NCBI RefSeq assembly: GCF_024448985.1
Contig: NZ_JAMOII010000020.1
Coordinates: forward strand, 1-64,000
Length of the DNA stretch: 64,000 nt
Direction: 5' to 3'
Origin: Stutzerimonas stutzeri
GTDB taxonomy: Bacteria; Pseudomonadota; Gammaproteobacteria; Pseudomonadales; Pseudomonadaceae
Positions within the stretch are counted from its first letter, which is position 1. Each line of letters begins with the position of its first letter. Below are positions 9,717-24,613 of this stretch, piece after piece. The notes beneath the pieces were generated by a model, which had not been told where the DNA came from, made no database searches, and saw only the letters and a list, made by a program, of their open reading frames with translations. Both the position numbers and the translations under genes were made by a program.

Positions 9717-10076
9717 GGAGAGTCGATCGGACAGTCGCTGTCTCTTTTTGTTCCGGCAAAAAGGGAGGGAGGAAAGTCCGGGCTCCATAGGGCGAAGTGC
9801 CAGGTAACGCCTGGGAGGCGTGAGCCTACGGAAAGTGCCACAGAAAATAACCGCCTAAGCGCTTCGGCGCCGGTAAGGGTGAAAAGGTGCGGTAAGAGCG
9901 CACCGCGCGGCTGGCAACAGTCCGTGGCTAGGTAAACCCCACTTGGAGCAAGACCAAATAGGGATCCATTGGCGTGGCCCGCGCTGGATCCGGGTAGGTT
10001 GCTAGAGGCAGTCAGCGATGGCTGTCGTAGAGGAATGACTGTCCTCGACAGAACCCGGCTTACAGATCGACTCTCC
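9717..10076 (+). ncRNA. rnpB: RNase P RNA component (bacterial class A)
   Basis: This is the catalytic RNA of ribonuclease P, which trims the 5' leader of tRNA precursors. Both ends pair: GGAGAGTCGAT at the start and ATCGACTCTCC at the end form helix P1. The conserved core GGGAGGAGGAAAGTCCGGGC-type sequence (9768-9784), the ACAGAAAATA segment near 9840, TAAACCCC near 9933 and the AGAGGAATGACTG segment near 10029 are all recognisable. Length is about 360 nt. It lies between rsmI and mraZ, as in P. aeruginosa. No strong hairpin terminator was seen downstream. Confidence 0.95.
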
Positions 10077-10268
10077 GACTTCTTCCTCCGTAACACCCCT
10101 TCTTCTTAGTCCAAAATATTATTGCTCTTCACAAAGCACATTAACTTTGTGGTGCAGCATTTTGGTTTGCCTGTAAAAGACCGTCTCGCAAGTTCATTGC
10201 TTTGCCGTTCATCCCCTTCCCTTTCTCTAAATTGCCGTTCCGTAAGGCTTTTTCCGTTCAGGCTCACC

Positions 10269-10298
10269 TTGACGGTGGGGCTGCTGCATTTCTATAGT
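10269..10298 (+). promoter_or_regulatory. Promoter of the mraZ/dcw cluster
   Basis: TTGACG (10269-10274) is followed after 18 bp by TATAGT (10293-10298). Transcription would start at about 10305, immediately before three GTGG boxes. The roughly 190 bp between rnpB and this promoter are AT-richer and hold no recognised gene. Confidence 0.65.
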
Positions 10299-10306
10299 GC
10301 GCACGA

Positions 10307-10331
10307 GTGGTAAAAAGTGGAGTGAAGTGGG
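10307..10331 (+). promoter_or_regulatory. MraZ operator: three GTGG boxes at 10-bp spacing
   Basis: GTGG occurs at 10307, 10317 and 10327, exactly one helical turn apart, at the transcription start of the cluster. MraZ proteins in E. coli and mycoplasmas bind such TGGG/GTGG direct repeats and repress or activate their own operon. The position and phasing strongly suggest autoregulation. Confidence 0.7.
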
Positions 10332-10373
10332 TAATTATGGATACGGATAGCTAAATTCAGAGGAAGCGCAGCC

Positions 10374-10829
10374 GTGTTTCGCGGAGCAAACGCCATCAGT
10401 CTCGATGCCAAAGGGCGGCTAGCTATGCCCAGCCGGTATCGCGACGAGCTCGTTTCGCGCTGCGAGGGCCAGTTGATCATCACTATCGACGCCGTGGATC
10501 GCTGCCTCTGCATTTATCCACTTCCAGAGTGGGAGCAAATCGAAGCCAAGCTCCGCGAGTTGCCATCGCTGCATGAGGAAAGTCGCCGGTTGCAGCGTTT
10601 GCTCATCGGTAACGCAGTGGATCTGGAAATGGACGGTAGCGGGCGCGTGCTGGTGCCGCCACGCCTGCGTGAATACGCTGGTCTGGACAAGCGGGCCATG
10701 CTGGTAGGTCAGCTGAACAAGTTCAGCCTGTGGAACGAGGACGACTGGAACGCACAAGCGGATGCGGACCTGGCGGCCATAAAACAACCCGGCGCGTTGC
10801 CGGAAGCATTGCGTGATCTAATCCTGTGA
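10374..10829 (+). CDS. mraZ: Transcriptional regulator MraZ
   Basis: MraZ is an AbrB-fold DNA-binding protein that controls the division and cell wall cluster it heads. The 151 residues contain two MraZ repeats: [22 protein letters not shown] (residues 2-23), and [20 protein letters not shown] in the second half. The GTG start has AGAGGA 9 nt upstream. The last bases overlap rsmH (GTGA). Confidence 0.96.
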   Translation: MFRGANAISLDAKGRLAMPSRYRDELVSRCEGQLIITIDAVDRCLCIYPLPEWEQIEAKLRELPSLHEESRRLQRLLIGNAVDLEMDGSGRVLVPPRLREYAGLDKRAMLVGQLNKFSLWNEDDWNAQADADLAAIKQPGALPEALRDLIL

Positions 10830-11769
10830 CCCAGACCAGCAGCTATAACCATGTCACCGTGTTGCTCAACGAGGCCGTTGCGGCGCTCGCTGTGCGCCCG
10901 AATGGCCGCTATCTGGATGGCACGTTCGGGCGCGGAGGCCATAGCCGCCTGCTATTGCGGCAGCTTGGGCCTGAGGGTTGTTTGCTAGGATTCGACAAAG
11001 ACCCGCTAGCAATCGCTACGGGGCAAGCACTGGCGGCCGAGGATGGCCGCTTTGTCGTTGTGCAGAGAAGTTTCGCCGAGCTCGGCGCCGAAGTTGCGCA
11101 GCGCGGCTGGACCGGTACGTTGAGCGGCGTGCTGCTGGACCTCGGCGTGTCCTCGCCTCAGCTGGACGATCCGGAGCGCGGCTTCAGTTTCCTCAACGAT
11201 GGCCCGCTCGATATGCGCATGGATCCCAGTCGCGGAGTCAGTGCTGCGGACTGGATCGCCACGGCCAGCGAGGAAGATATCGCGCGGGTATTCAAGGACT
11301 ACGGCGAAGAGCGTTTTGCCAAACGCATGGCGCGCGCCTTGGTGCAGCGGCGAACCGAGCGTCCGTTCGAGCGCACGGCCGATCTTGCTCAGGTGCTGAC
11401 CGTTGCCAACCCCGCCTGGGAAAAAGGCAAGAACCCGGCGACTCGCGCCTTTCAGGGGCTGCGCATCTTTATCAACAATGAGCTCGGTGATTTGGAGGCC
11501 GGGCTCGAGGCTGCCCTCGAGGTGCTCGACGTCGGTGGCCGGCTGGTCGTGATCAGCTTTCATTCGCTTGAAGACCGCATCGTCAAACAATTCATGCGCC
11601 GCCACGCCAAAGGCGAAGCCGACAACCTGCCGCGCGACCTGCCGATCATTCCTGAGAAGTTCGTGCCGCGTCTGAAGCTGTTGGGCAAGCCGCAGTACGC
11701 ATCCGCCGAAGAGGTCAAAGCCAATCCCCGGTCACGCAGTGCCGTGATGCGCGTTGCGGAGAAGCTGCG

Positions 11770-11773
<4 letters not shown>
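10826..11773 (+). CDS. rsmH: 16S rRNA (cytosine1402-N4)-methyltransferase
   Basis: RsmH (MraW) methylates N4 of C1402 in 16S rRNA, the same nucleotide that RsmI modifies on the 2'-OH. The 315-residue protein has the SAM site [14 protein letters not shown] and the motif [16 protein letters not shown] near the C-terminus. Translation starts at a GTG overlapping the mraZ stop, and the gene overlaps ftsL by four bases. Confidence 0.97.
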
Positions 11774-13783
<2,010 letters not shown>

Positions 13784-13784
<1 letters not shown>

Positions 13785-15259
13785 TGCCGATGCCGTTGAA
13801 TCAGTTGCTGCCTCAGGCCGACAGCGCCACCTTGATTCGTGAGCTGACTCTAGACAGCCGCAAGGTGCGGCCGGGCGACCTGTTTCTGGCTGTGCCTGGT
13901 TACCAGCAGGACGGTCGCGTGCATATTGCCGATGCCGTTTCCCGCGGCGCGGCGGCGGTGGCCTACGAAGCCGAAGGCGCGGGCGAAGGCGCGGGCGAAA
14001 TGACCGCCGCAAGTGCCGTGCTGGTTCCCGTGCGTCATCTGGCGGAACAGTTGTCGGCGATAGCCGGACGGTTCTATGGCGAGCCGAGCCGCAGTCTGCA
14101 CCTGGTCGGCGTTACCGGAACCAACGGCAAAACCAGCATTACCTATCTGGTCGCTCAGGCCCTGGATCGCCTAGGCGAGCGTTGCGGCATCATCGGTACG
14201 CTGGGCACCGGTTTTCATGGCGAGCTGATACTCGGCCAGCACACGACGCCCGATGCCATCGGCGTGCAAGCCAACCTGGCAAATCTGCGCAAGCAAGGCG
14301 CACGGGCCGTTGCGATGGAAGTGTCGTCCCATGGTCTGGATCAGGGACGGGTTGCCGCGCTGGCGTTCGATGTCGCCGTGTTCACCAATCTTTCACGCGA
14401 TCATCTGGACTATCACGGCTCCATGGAAGCCTACGGTGAGGTCAAGGCCCGGTTGTTCAAGATGCCGGAGCTCAGCTGCCGCGTGATCAATCTGGATGAT
14501 GCGTTCGGGCGCGTTCTTGCTGCTGAAAAAGGCGAATCGCGGCTGATCACCTACAGCCTGGACGATGCCTCCGCATACCTTTACTGCCCAGAGGCGCGGC
14601 TGGACGACAACGGAATCCATGCACGCCTCATTACCCCGCAGGGTGAACGCTCGCTGCGTAGCCCTTTGCTTGGCCGTTTCAACGTCAGCAATGTGCTCGC
14701 GGCGATCGGCGCGCTGCTGGGAATGAACTATCCGCTGGATGAAATCCTCGCCGTACTGCCGGAGATCGACGGTCCTGCTGGACGCATGCAGCGTCTGGGT
14801 GGTGGTGAGCGTCCGCTGGTCGTAGTTGATTACGCCCATACGCCTGACGCCCTGGAAAAGGTTCTCAGCGCACTGCGTCCGCATACTCGTGGCCGGTTGT
14901 TGTGCCTTTTCGGCTGCGGTGGCGATCGCGACCGCGGCAAGCGTGCGCTGATGGCGCAGGTCGCCGAGCGCCTGGCGGACAGCGTCGTTGTGACTGATGA
15001 CAATCCACGAAATGAAGATCCGCTGCAGATTCTCGATGAGATTCGTGCCGGCTTCGGCGCACCCGAGCAGGCTGCTTTCGTGCCGGGTCGCGCCGACGCC
15101 ATCGCCCGCTGCATCGCCGATAGCCATGTTGATGACGTAGTGCTGCTGGCCGGTAAGGGCCATGAGGATTATCAGGAGATAAAAGGAGAGCGCCTGCCGT
15201 TCTCCGATCTCGACCAGGCATCGATCGCCCTGGCTGCCTGGAGGGGTTCCGATGCTTGA
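13784..15259 (+). CDS. murE: UDP-MurNAc-tripeptide synthetase (meso-DAP adding)
   Basis: MurE adds meso-diaminopimelate to UDP-MurNAc-L-Ala-D-Glu using ATP. The 491-residue protein shows the P-loop GVTGTNGKTS (about residues 109-118) and the DNPR motif (TDDNPRNEDP) that marks meso-DAP rather than lysine specificity. Near residue 65 an exact 12-bp tandem duplication encodes EGAGEGAG in what should be a surface loop of the N-terminal domain. It overlaps ftsI by one base and murF by eight. Confidence 0.97.
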
Positions 15260-16628
15260 AACCATTCGCCTGAGTGATCTAGTCGAGTCGCTGTCCGCCA
15301 GGCTGTTGAATGCCGATGTGGCGTTCAGTTCGGTTAGCACCGACAGTCGTGCCATCGAGCCAGGGCAGTTGTTCGTGGCGCTGACCGGTCCCCGCTTCGA
15401 CGGCCATGCCTATCTGGCCGAGGTCGCTGCCAAGGGCGCCGTTGCCGCTCTGGTCGAGCGGCACGTGGACAATATTTCGCTGCCTCAATTGGTGGTGGCT
15501 GACAGCCGCATCGCGCTGGGTCAGCTGGGTGCGCTGAACCGCGCCGCCTTTACCGGACCGGTCGCGGCAATTACCGGCTCCAGTGGCAAAACCAGCGTAA
15601 AGGAGCTGCTCGCCAGCATCCTGCGCGCCGCCTTTGGCGCCGATGCGGTACTGGCCACTCGGGGCAATCTCAACAACGATCTTGGCGCTCCGCTCACGCT
15701 GTTGGAGCTGTCCCCTCAACACAAGGCCGCGGTGATCGAGCTGGGCGCTTCGCGGCTCGGAGAGATCGCTTATACCGTCAGCCTGACGCAGCCGGATGTC
15801 AGTCTTATTACCAACGCCGGAACCGCTCATGTCGGCGAGTTTGGCGGCCCCGAGAAGATCGTCGAGGCCAAGGGTGAAATTCTTGACGGCCTCGCGGCTG
15901 ATGGCATCGCCGTGCTCAATCGCGACGACCGCGCCTATGCCACTTGGCAGCAGCGGGTGGCTGGAAAATCGGTGCTCAGCTTCGCGATACAAAGCCCCCT
16001 GGCGGACTTTCATCCCTCATCGATCGCTTATGACCAACGCGGTTGCCCGAACTTCGTCTTGAACGGCCCGTCCGGGTCCGCTCGCGTCCAGCTCAATCTG
16101 CTCGGTCGCCACAGCGTGGCCAATGCGCTCGCCGCCGCGGCCGCCGCGCACGCGCTGGGTGTCGCGCGCGAACATATCGTCGCGGGCCTCGAGAGCCTGC
16201 AGCCGGTCAAGGGCCGGGGTGTTGCGCAGATGCTCGGCAATGGCGTTCGCCTGATCGACGATACCTACAACGCCAACCCAGCCTCCATCTGCGCCGCCAT
16301 CGACGTGCTGGCTGGCTTCGCCGGGCGTACCGTGCTGGCGCTGGGCGACATGGGCGAGCTGGGCGATTGGGCCGAACAGGGCCATCGCGAGGTGGGCAGC
16401 TACGCCGCAGGCAAGGTGGAAGCACTGTTCGCGGTCGGGCCGCTGATGAAGCATGCCGTCGATGCATTCGGGGCTGGCGGTCGTCATTTCGTCGATCAGC
16501 AGAGCCTGATCGATGCGTTGCGCCTGGAGCAGGGCAACGCCACAACAATATTGATCAAGGGATCACGGAGCGCCGCGATGGATAAGGTCGTCGCCGCGCT
16601 TTCTGCGTCCGGCATGGAGAAACATTGA
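15252..16628 (+). CDS. murF: UDP-MurNAc-tripeptide-D-alanyl-D-alanine ligase
   Basis: MurF joins the D-Ala-D-Ala dipeptide made by Ddl to UDP-MurNAc-tripeptide, the last cytoplasmic step of precursor synthesis. The 458-residue protein has the Mur-ligase ATP motif [13 protein letters not shown] near residue 113, [10 protein letters not shown], and the DDTYNANP motif in the C-terminal half. It starts inside murE (8-bp overlap) and ends on the mraY ATG. Confidence 0.97.
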   Translation: MLETIRLSDLVESLSARLLNADVAFSSVSTDSRAIEPGQLFVALTGPRFDGHAYLAEVAAKGAVAALVERHVDNISLPQLVVADSRIALGQLGALNRAAFTGPVAAITGSSGKTSVKELLASILRAAFGADAVLATRGNLNNDLGAPLTLLELSPQHKAAVIELGASRLGEIAYTVSLTQPDVSLITNAGTAHVGEFGGPEKIVEAKGEILDGLAADGIAVLNRDDRAYATWQQRVAGKSVLSFAIQSPLADFHPSSIAYDQRGCPNFVLNGPSGSARVQLNLLGRHSVANALAAAAAAHALGVAREHIVAGLESLQPVKGRGVAQMLGNGVRLIDDTYNANPASICAAIDVLAGFAGRTVLALGDMGELGDWAEQGHREVGSYAAGKVEALFAVGPLMKHAVDAFGAGGRHFVDQQSLIDALRLEQGNATTILIKGSRSAAMDKVVAALSASGMEKH

Positions 16629-17710
16629 TGCTGCTGCTACTCGCCGAGTATCTGCAACGGTTCCACACGGGCTTCGCGGTCTTCCAGTACCTGTCCCTGC
16701 GCGGAATCCTCGGCGTGCTTACCGCGCTGGTGCTCTCGCTGTGGATGGGACCCTGGCTGATCCGCACCCTGCAGCTGCGCCAGATCGGCCAGTCCGTACG
16801 GACTGATGGGCCGCAGACGCACCTGTCTAAATCCGGTACCCCGACCATGGGTGGCGCCTTGATTCTCAGCGCCATCGCCATCAGTACGCTGCTCTGGGCG
16901 GACCTGTCCAACCGCTACGTCTGGGTGGTGCTGGCCGTCACGTTGTTATTCGGGGCGGTGGGTTGGGTCGACGACTATCGCAAGGTGATCGAGAAGAACT
17001 CGCGCGGCTTGCCGAGCCGTTGGAAGTACTTCTGGCAATCGGTGTTCGGAGTCGGCGCGGCAATCTTCCTTTATATGACTGCGCAGACGCCCGTCGAAAC
17101 CACGTTGATCCTGCCGCTGCTGAAAAACATCGAGATTCCGCTCGGGATCGGCTTCGTGGTGCTGACCTACTTCGTCATTGTCGGCTCGAGCAATGCGGTC
17201 AACCTCACCGACGGCCTGGATGGTCTGGCGATCATGCCGACCGTGATGGTCGGTGGCGCGCTGGGTATCTTCTGCTACCTCTCGGGCAACGTGAACTTTG
17301 CCCAGTACCTATTGATTCCCTATATCCCCGGCGCAGGCGAACTGATCGTGTTCTGCGGTGCGCTGATCGGTGCCGGGCTCGGCTTTCTCTGGTTCAACAC
17401 CTACCCGGCTCAAGTCTTCATGGGCGACGTCGGTGCCCTGGCACTCGGCGCTGCACTGGGCACGATCGCCGTGATCGTTCGTCAGGAAGTCGTGCTGTTC
17501 ATCATGGGCGGTGTGTTCGTGATGGAGACCCTGTCGGTAATGATCCAGGTCGCCTCGTTCAAGCTGACCGGCAAGCGGGTCTTCCGCATGGCACCGATTC
17601 ACCACCATTTCGAACTCAAGGGCTGGCCCGAGCCGCGGGTCATCGTGCGCTTCTGGATCATTACGGTGATTCTGGTGCTGGTTGGTCTCGCCACCCTGAA
17701 ACTGAGGTAA
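16628..17710 (+). CDS. mraY: Phospho-N-acetylmuramoyl-pentapeptide transferase
   Basis: MraY is the integral-membrane enzyme that transfers phospho-MurNAc-pentapeptide to undecaprenyl phosphate, forming lipid I. The 360-residue protein has about ten membrane helices, the catalytic VDDYRK and [10 protein letters not shown] motifs, and a conserved [13 protein letters not shown] loop. The ATG shares one base with the murF stop; a TTG three bases upstream is also in frame. Confidence 0.97.
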   Translation: MLLLLAEYLQRFHTGFAVFQYLSLRGILGVLTALVLSLWMGPWLIRTLQLRQIGQSVRTDGPQTHLSKSGTPTMGGALILSAIAISTLLWADLSNRYVWVVLAVTLLFGAVGWVDDYRKVIEKNSRGLPSRWKYFWQSVFGVGAAIFLYMTAQTPVETTLILPLLKNIEIPLGIGFVVLTYFVIVGSSNAVNLTDGLDGLAIMPTVMVGGALGIFCYLSGNVNFAQYLLIPYIPGAGELIVFCGALIGAGLGFLWFNTYPAQVFMGDVGALALGAALGTIAVIVRQEVVLFIMGGVFVMETLSVMIQVASFKLTGKRVFRMAPIHHHFELKGWPEPRVIVRFWIITVILVLVGLATLKLR

Positions 17711-17716
17711 TAAAGA

Positions 17717-19060
17717 GTGCTCATCGCTTCCGATCAGTTCCGCATCGTCGTCGGTCTCGGCAAGAGCGGCATGTCCCTGGTTCGCCATCTGGCGAGCCGT
17801 GGCGTGCCGTTTGCCGTGGTCGATACGCGCGCGAATCCGCCGGAACTGGCCACTCTGCAAGCGCAATATCCGAATGTCGAAGTCCGTTGTGGCGAGCTCG
17901 ATGCCGAGTTTCTCTGCCGCGCCAGCGAGCTGTTGGTCAGCCCCGGCCTGCCGCTCAGCACACCGGCGCTGCAAGTCGCCGCGTCCAGAGGCGTGAAGAT
18001 CTCAGGCGACATCGAGCTGTTCGCCCGCGAAGCCAAGGCGCCGATCATTGCAATCACCGGCTCCAATGCCAAAAGCACCGTAACCACGTTGGTCGGCGAA
18101 ATGGCCGCTGCAGCCGGTCGCAAGGTCGCGGTGGGCGGGAATCTCGGAACCCCCGCACTGGATCTGCTTGACGACGACGTCGAGCTCTATGTGCTGGAAC
18201 TCTCCAGCTTCCAGTTGGAAACGACCGATCAGCTGAACGCACAGGTTGCGACCTGTCTGAATATCAGCGAAGACCACATGGATCGCTACGACGGGCTGCC
18301 GGCGTATCACCAGGCCAAGCACCGGATTTTCCGCGGCGCACGGCAAGTCGTGATCAATCGTGACGATCGTCTGAGCCGTCCGTTGATCGGTGATGACGTG
18401 CCAGCATGGTCATTCGGCCTTGGCAAACCTGACTTCAAGGGCTTCGGGCTGTTCGAGGAGAACGGAGAAAAGTATCTGGCCTTCCAGTTCGATGCTCTGA
18501 TGCCTGCTAATCAGTTGAAGATTCGCGGTGCGCACAACCAATCCAACGCGCTGGCCGCTCTGGCCCTGGGGCATGCGGCGGGGCTGCCGTTCGAACCGAT
18601 GCTCGCTACGTTGCGCCGCTTCGCCGGACTTGCCCATCGTTGCCAGTGGGTGGGTGAGCGCAAGGGCGTTCACTATTACGACGACTCCAAGGCGACCAAC
18701 GTGGGCGCTGCGCTGGCCGCCATCGATGGTTTGGGCAGCGATATCGACGGCAAGCTGGTGTTGATTGCCGGCGGCGACGGCAAGGGTGCCGATTTCTCGG
18801 GGCTGCGTAGTCCGGTTTCGCATCACTGCCGCCATGTCGTTCTGCTGGGGCGTGATGCCGAGCTGCTCGCGGCTGCGCTCGATAGCGCTGCGCCGATTCA
18901 CCGTGTCCAGACCCTGCAGGAGGCTGTGCAGCAGGCGGCCAAGCTGGCGCAGCCTGGCGATGCGGTATTGCTGTCTCCGGCCTGCGCCAGCCTCGACATG
19001 TTCATCAATTTCGAAGATCGCGGACGTCAGTTCGCCGCTGCGGTGGGGGCGCTCAACTGA
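17717..19060 (+). CDS. murD: UDP-MurNAc-L-alanine:D-glutamate ligase
   Basis: MurD adds D-glutamate to UDP-MurNAc-L-Ala. The 447-residue protein starts at a GTG seven bases after mraY. It shows the N-terminal dinucleotide-like fold (VVGLGKSGMSLVRHL), the P-loop variant GSNAKST, and the DDSKATN motif typical of MurD. The Ala in the P-loop (GSNGKST in E. coli) is, from memory, common in pseudomonads and not a defect. Confidence 0.96.
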   Translation: MLIASDQFRIVVGLGKSGMSLVRHLASRGVPFAVVDTRANPPELATLQAQYPNVEVRCGELDAEFLCRASELLVSPGLPLSTPALQVAASRGVKISGDIELFAREAKAPIIAITGSNAKSTVTTLVGEMAAAAGRKVAVGGNLGTPALDLLDDDVELYVLELSSFQLETTDQLNAQVATCLNISEDHMDRYDGLPAYHQAKHRIFRGARQVVINRDDRLSRPLIGDDVPAWSFGLGKPDFKGFGLFEENGEKYLAFQFDALMPANQLKIRGAHNQSNALAALALGHAAGLPFEPMLATLRRFAGLAHRCQWVGERKGVHYYDDSKATNVGAALAAIDGLGSDIDGKLVLIAGGDGKGADFSGLRSPVSHHCRHVVLLGRDAELLAAALDSAAPIHRVQTLQEAVQQAAKLAQPGDAVLLSPACASLDMFINFEDRGRQFAAAVGALN

Positions 19061-20292
19061 TGCTCGCCTTCCTGCGCAGTGCGCCGTCTCCGCTATTCAG
19101 CCGCCGTGGCCTGGATCTCGATTTTCCGATGCTCGCGGGTTGCCTGGCGCTGTTGGGCCTGGGGCTCGTGATGATTACCTCAGCGTCTTCGGAAGTCGCT
19201 GCGGTGAATGCCGGCAATTCGCTGTACCACATGGTTCGCCATCTGGTGTACGTGCTGCTCGGTCTGGGGGCCGCGGCGGTTGTGTTGCTGGTGCCCTTGT
19301 CCGTATGGCAGCGGTCGGACTGGATGCTGCTGTTAGCCGCGTTTGCGTTACTAATCCTGGTACTGATCCCGGGCATTGGGCGTGAGGTCAACGGCTCCAT
19401 GCGCTGGATCGGCTTCGGCGCCTTCAACGTGCAGCCGTCGGAGTTGGCCAAGCTCTTCGTCGTAGTCTATCTCGCCGGTTATCTGGTGCGCCGTCAGCAA
19501 GAAGTACGCGAAAGCCTCTGGGGCTTTCTCAAGCCATTCCTGGTGCTGCTGCCGATGGCGATGCTGTTGCTGCTCGAGCCCGACTTCGGTGCGACCGTCG
19601 TCATGATGGGCGCGGCGGTGGCGATGCTGTTCCTTGGTGGTGTCGGCTTGATCCGCTTCAGTCTGCTGGTGCTGCTGGCGGTCGGCGCGGTGTTCATCCT
19701 GGTGCAGACCCAGGAGTATCGCCTGCAGCGTCTGATCACCTTCACCGATCCCTGGGCCGATCAATATGGCGCCGGCTACCAATTGACCCAGGCGCTGATC
19801 GCGTTCGGGCGGGGCGAATGGCTGGGTGTCGGTCTAGGTAACAGCGTGCAGAAGCAGTTCTATCTGCCTGAAGCGCATACCGATTTCGTGTTTTCGGTGC
19901 TCGCGGAAGAACTCGGCATGGTCGGCGCGTTGCTGACGATTTTGCTGTTCGCCTTCGTCGGCGTACGCGCTCTGTATATCGGGCTGGCAGCCGAGCGCGC
20001 ACGCCAGTTCTTCGCCGCCTATATCGCCTGGGGCGTGGCGTTTTTGTGGCTCGGACAGTTTCTGATCAACGTCGGTGTGAACGTGGGGCTCCTTCCGACG
20101 AAGGGGCTGACCCTGCCATTCCTGAGCTATGGCGGCAGTTCGCTGGTGGTGACCTGCGCCAGCATGGCTTTGTTGCTGCGTATCGAGTGGGAGAGCCGCA
20201 CCGTATTGGGTAGCGAAGACGCCGAGTTCAGCGAAGAAGACTTCGCCGAAGTGCCGGCGCCCAAGGCCAAGGGGGTCGCCCATGGCCGCTAA
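19060..20292 (+). CDS. ftsW: Septal peptidoglycan glycosyltransferase FtsW
   Basis: FtsW is the SEDS-family polymerase that extends glycan strands at the septum with FtsI. The 410-residue membrane protein has about ten helices, the signature loops GIGREVNGSMRWIGFGAFNVQPSE-like region (from residue 105) and GLTLPFLSYGGSSL near the C-terminus, and the catalytic Asp of this SEDS family in the extracellular loop. It shares one base with the murD stop, and its last 11 bases overlap murG. Confidence 0.96.
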   Translation: MLAFLRSAPSPLFSRRGLDLDFPMLAGCLALLGLGLVMITSASSEVAAVNAGNSLYHMVRHLVYVLLGLGAAAVVLLVPLSVWQRSDWMLLLAAFALLILVLIPGIGREVNGSMRWIGFGAFNVQPSELAKLFVVVYLAGYLVRRQQEVRESLWGFLKPFLVLLPMAMLLLLEPDFGATVVMMGAAVAMLFLGGVGLIRFSLLVLLAVGAVFILVQTQEYRLQRLITFTDPWADQYGAGYQLTQALIAFGRGEWLGVGLGNSVQKQFYLPEAHTDFVFSVLAEELGMVGALLTILLFAFVGVRALYIGLAAERARQFFAAYIAWGVAFLWLGQFLINVGVNVGLLPTKGLTLPFLSYGGSSLVVTCASMALLLRIEWESRTVLGSEDAEFSEEDFAEVPAPKAKGVAHGR

Positions 20293-21344
20293 CGTACTGA
20301 TCATGGCCGGTGGCACTGGCGGACACGTTTTCCCCGCGCTGGCCTGTGCGCATGAATTCCAGAGTCGCGGCTACAGCGTGCATTGGCTGGGCACGCCTCG
20401 CGGGATTGAGAACGAAGTGGTGCCGGCCGCCGGTCTGCCGCTGCATCTGATCCAGGTGAGCGGGCTGCGAGGCAAGGGTGTGGCCTCCTTGCTCAAGGCT
20501 CCTTTCCAGTTGCTGCGTTCGCTCGGGCAAGCCCGTCGGATCATGCGTGAGCTCAAGCCGGTCTGCGTACTGGGGCTCGGTGGCTACGTGACGGGGCCCG
20601 GCGGATTGGCCGCGAAGCTGGCCGGTGTGCCGTTGGTGATCCATGAGCAGAATGCCGTCGCTGGAACCGCCAATCGTAGTCTGGTGCCGTTCGCGCAGCG
20701 GGTCTGCGAGGCCTTTCCGAATACCTTCGCCAACAGCGCGAAGCGCCGCACGACCGGTAATCCGGTGCGCCACGAACTGTTTCTCGAAACGCCCCGGCAA
20801 ACGCTGCTAGGGCGTCGTCCTCGTCTGCTGGTGCTGGGTGGCAGTCTGGGCGCCGAGCCGTTGAACAAACTGTTGCCCGAAGCCCTCGGTCAGTTGGCGC
20901 ACGAGCTGCGCCCCGAGGTGTTCCATCAGGCGGGCAAGCAGCACGCCGATATCACCCGGGAGCGCTATACCGCCGCGGGCGTCGAGGCCGAAGTCGCTCC
21001 CTTCATCAAAGACATGGCCCGTGCCTACGCCTGGGCTGACCTGGTGATCTGCCGCGCGGGTGCGCTGACCGTCTGCGAGCTGGCCGCGGCCGGGTTGCCA
21101 TCGTTCCTGGTGCCTTTGCCCCATGCGATCGACGATCACCAGACCCGCAACGCCGAATATCTGGCGAAGGAGGGCGCTGCCGTTCTTCTCCCACAAGCAA
21201 AGACCGATGCTGCCGCGCTGGCCGCGCAGCTGACCGAGGTAATGATGCAGCCGGAAAAACTCAAGACCATGGGGGCCACGGCACGCCGCCTGGCTCGGCC
21301 GGACGCCACCCGTACCGTCGTTGATATCTGCCTGGAGGTGGCGC

Positions 21345-21352
<8 letters not shown>
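20282..21352 (+). CDS. murG: UDP-GlcNAc:lipid I N-acetylglucosamine transferase
   Basis: MurG is a peripheral membrane GT28 glycosyltransferase that converts lipid I to lipid II. The 356-residue protein has the N-terminal glycine-rich loop [14 protein letters not shown], the HEQNAVAG segment, and the C-terminal UDP-GlcNAc-binding region with the family's E-x-x-x-x-x-G-x-P motif ([10 protein letters not shown]). It starts inside ftsW (11-bp overlap) and extends 8 bp into murC. Confidence 0.97.
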
Positions 21353-23740
<2,388 letters not shown>

Positions 23741-23743
23741 CTC

Positions 23744-24601
23744 ATGATTACCACGCTGCGTCACTCACAACCCGCTACCGGCCGCGCTTCGCGCAAACCG
23801 GCGCAGCGGGGTGCGAGCCGGCTGGTGCAACGTGAACCGCTTTCCGCGCGCCTGCCGCGCCCAAGCCTGAGTTCGCTCAAGCGTGTCCTCTGGCCGGTGC
23901 TATTGGTTGCGCTGGTGGTCGGGCTTTACGAACTGGTCGAGCGGCTCGCGCCTTATGCCGATCGGCCCATCGCCAAGGTCAGCGTTCGGGGTGAGCTGAG
24001 CTATGTCGATCAGCAGGTCGTGCAGGCGCGCATGGCTCCGTTCGTCGAGGCCAGCTTCTTCAAGGTCGATCTCGATGCCCTGCGTCGCGACCTGGAACAA
24101 ATGCCGTGGATCGCGCATGTGGAAGCGCGCCGTATCTGGCCGGATGAGGTCATGGTGCGCCTCGATGAGCAATTGCCTATCGCCCGTTGGGGCGATGAGG
24201 CGCTGTTGAACAACAACGGTCAGGCCTTTGCGCCCAATGACCTGGCTCAGTATGAACACCTGCCGCAGTTGCATGGTCCGAAACGGGCCCAGCAGCGAGT
24301 GATGCAGCAATACCAGATGCTCAGCCAGATGCTTCGGCCGCTCGGGTTCTCCATTGCCCGTCTGGAATTGCGCGCTCGGGGCAGCTGGTTCTTGACGACC
24401 AGGCAGGGCGTTGAGCTGTTACTGGGAAGGGATCAGATAATCGAAAAAATGCGGCGCTTCACGGCCATCTATCAGCAGGAGCTGGCGCCGGAGAGCGAAA
24501 GAATTGCGCGGATCGACCTCCGCTACGCCAATGGCCTGGCCGTTGCGTGGCGCGAGCCGAGCCCGACCACGACGGACGAATCCGTCGTTGCGAAGAATTG
24601 A
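23744..24601 (+). CDS. ftsQ: Cell division protein FtsQ
   Basis: FtsQ is the bitopic scaffold of the FtsQLB complex. The 285 residues comprise an Arg/Pro-rich cytoplasmic tail of about 48 residues, one membrane helix ([18 protein letters not shown]), a POTRA domain ([17 protein letters not shown] onward) and the FtsQ beta domain. It starts three bases after ddlB and ends 12 bases before the ftsA start. Confidence 0.95.
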   Translation: MITTLRHSQPATGRASRKPAQRGASRLVQREPLSARLPRPSLSSLKRVLWPVLLVALVVGLYELVERLAPYADRPIAKVSVRGELSYVDQQVVQARMAPFVEASFFKVDLDALRRDLEQMPWIAHVEARRIWPDEVMVRLDEQLPIARWGDEALLNNNGQAFAPNDLAQYEHLPQLHGPKRAQQRVMQQYQMLSQMLRPLGFSIARLELRARGSWFLTTRQGVELLLGRDQIIEKMRRFTAIYQQELAPESERIARIDLRYANGLAVAWREPSPTTTDESVVAKN

Positions 24602-24613
24602 GGAATGAAACAC

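Noticed and set aside
9599-10096. 165-codon minus-strand open frame across rnpB
   Set aside because: The region folds as RNase P RNA with a proper promoter and P1 pairing; a protein here is very unlikely.
14393-15355. 320-codon minus-strand open frame across murE and murF
   Set aside because: It spans two conserved overlapping genes on the other strand and has no recognisable domain.
18058-18078. GSNAKST in the MurD P-loop as a damaged ATP site
   Set aside because: The Gly-to-Ala variant is a known pseudomonad form and the rest of the enzyme is intact.
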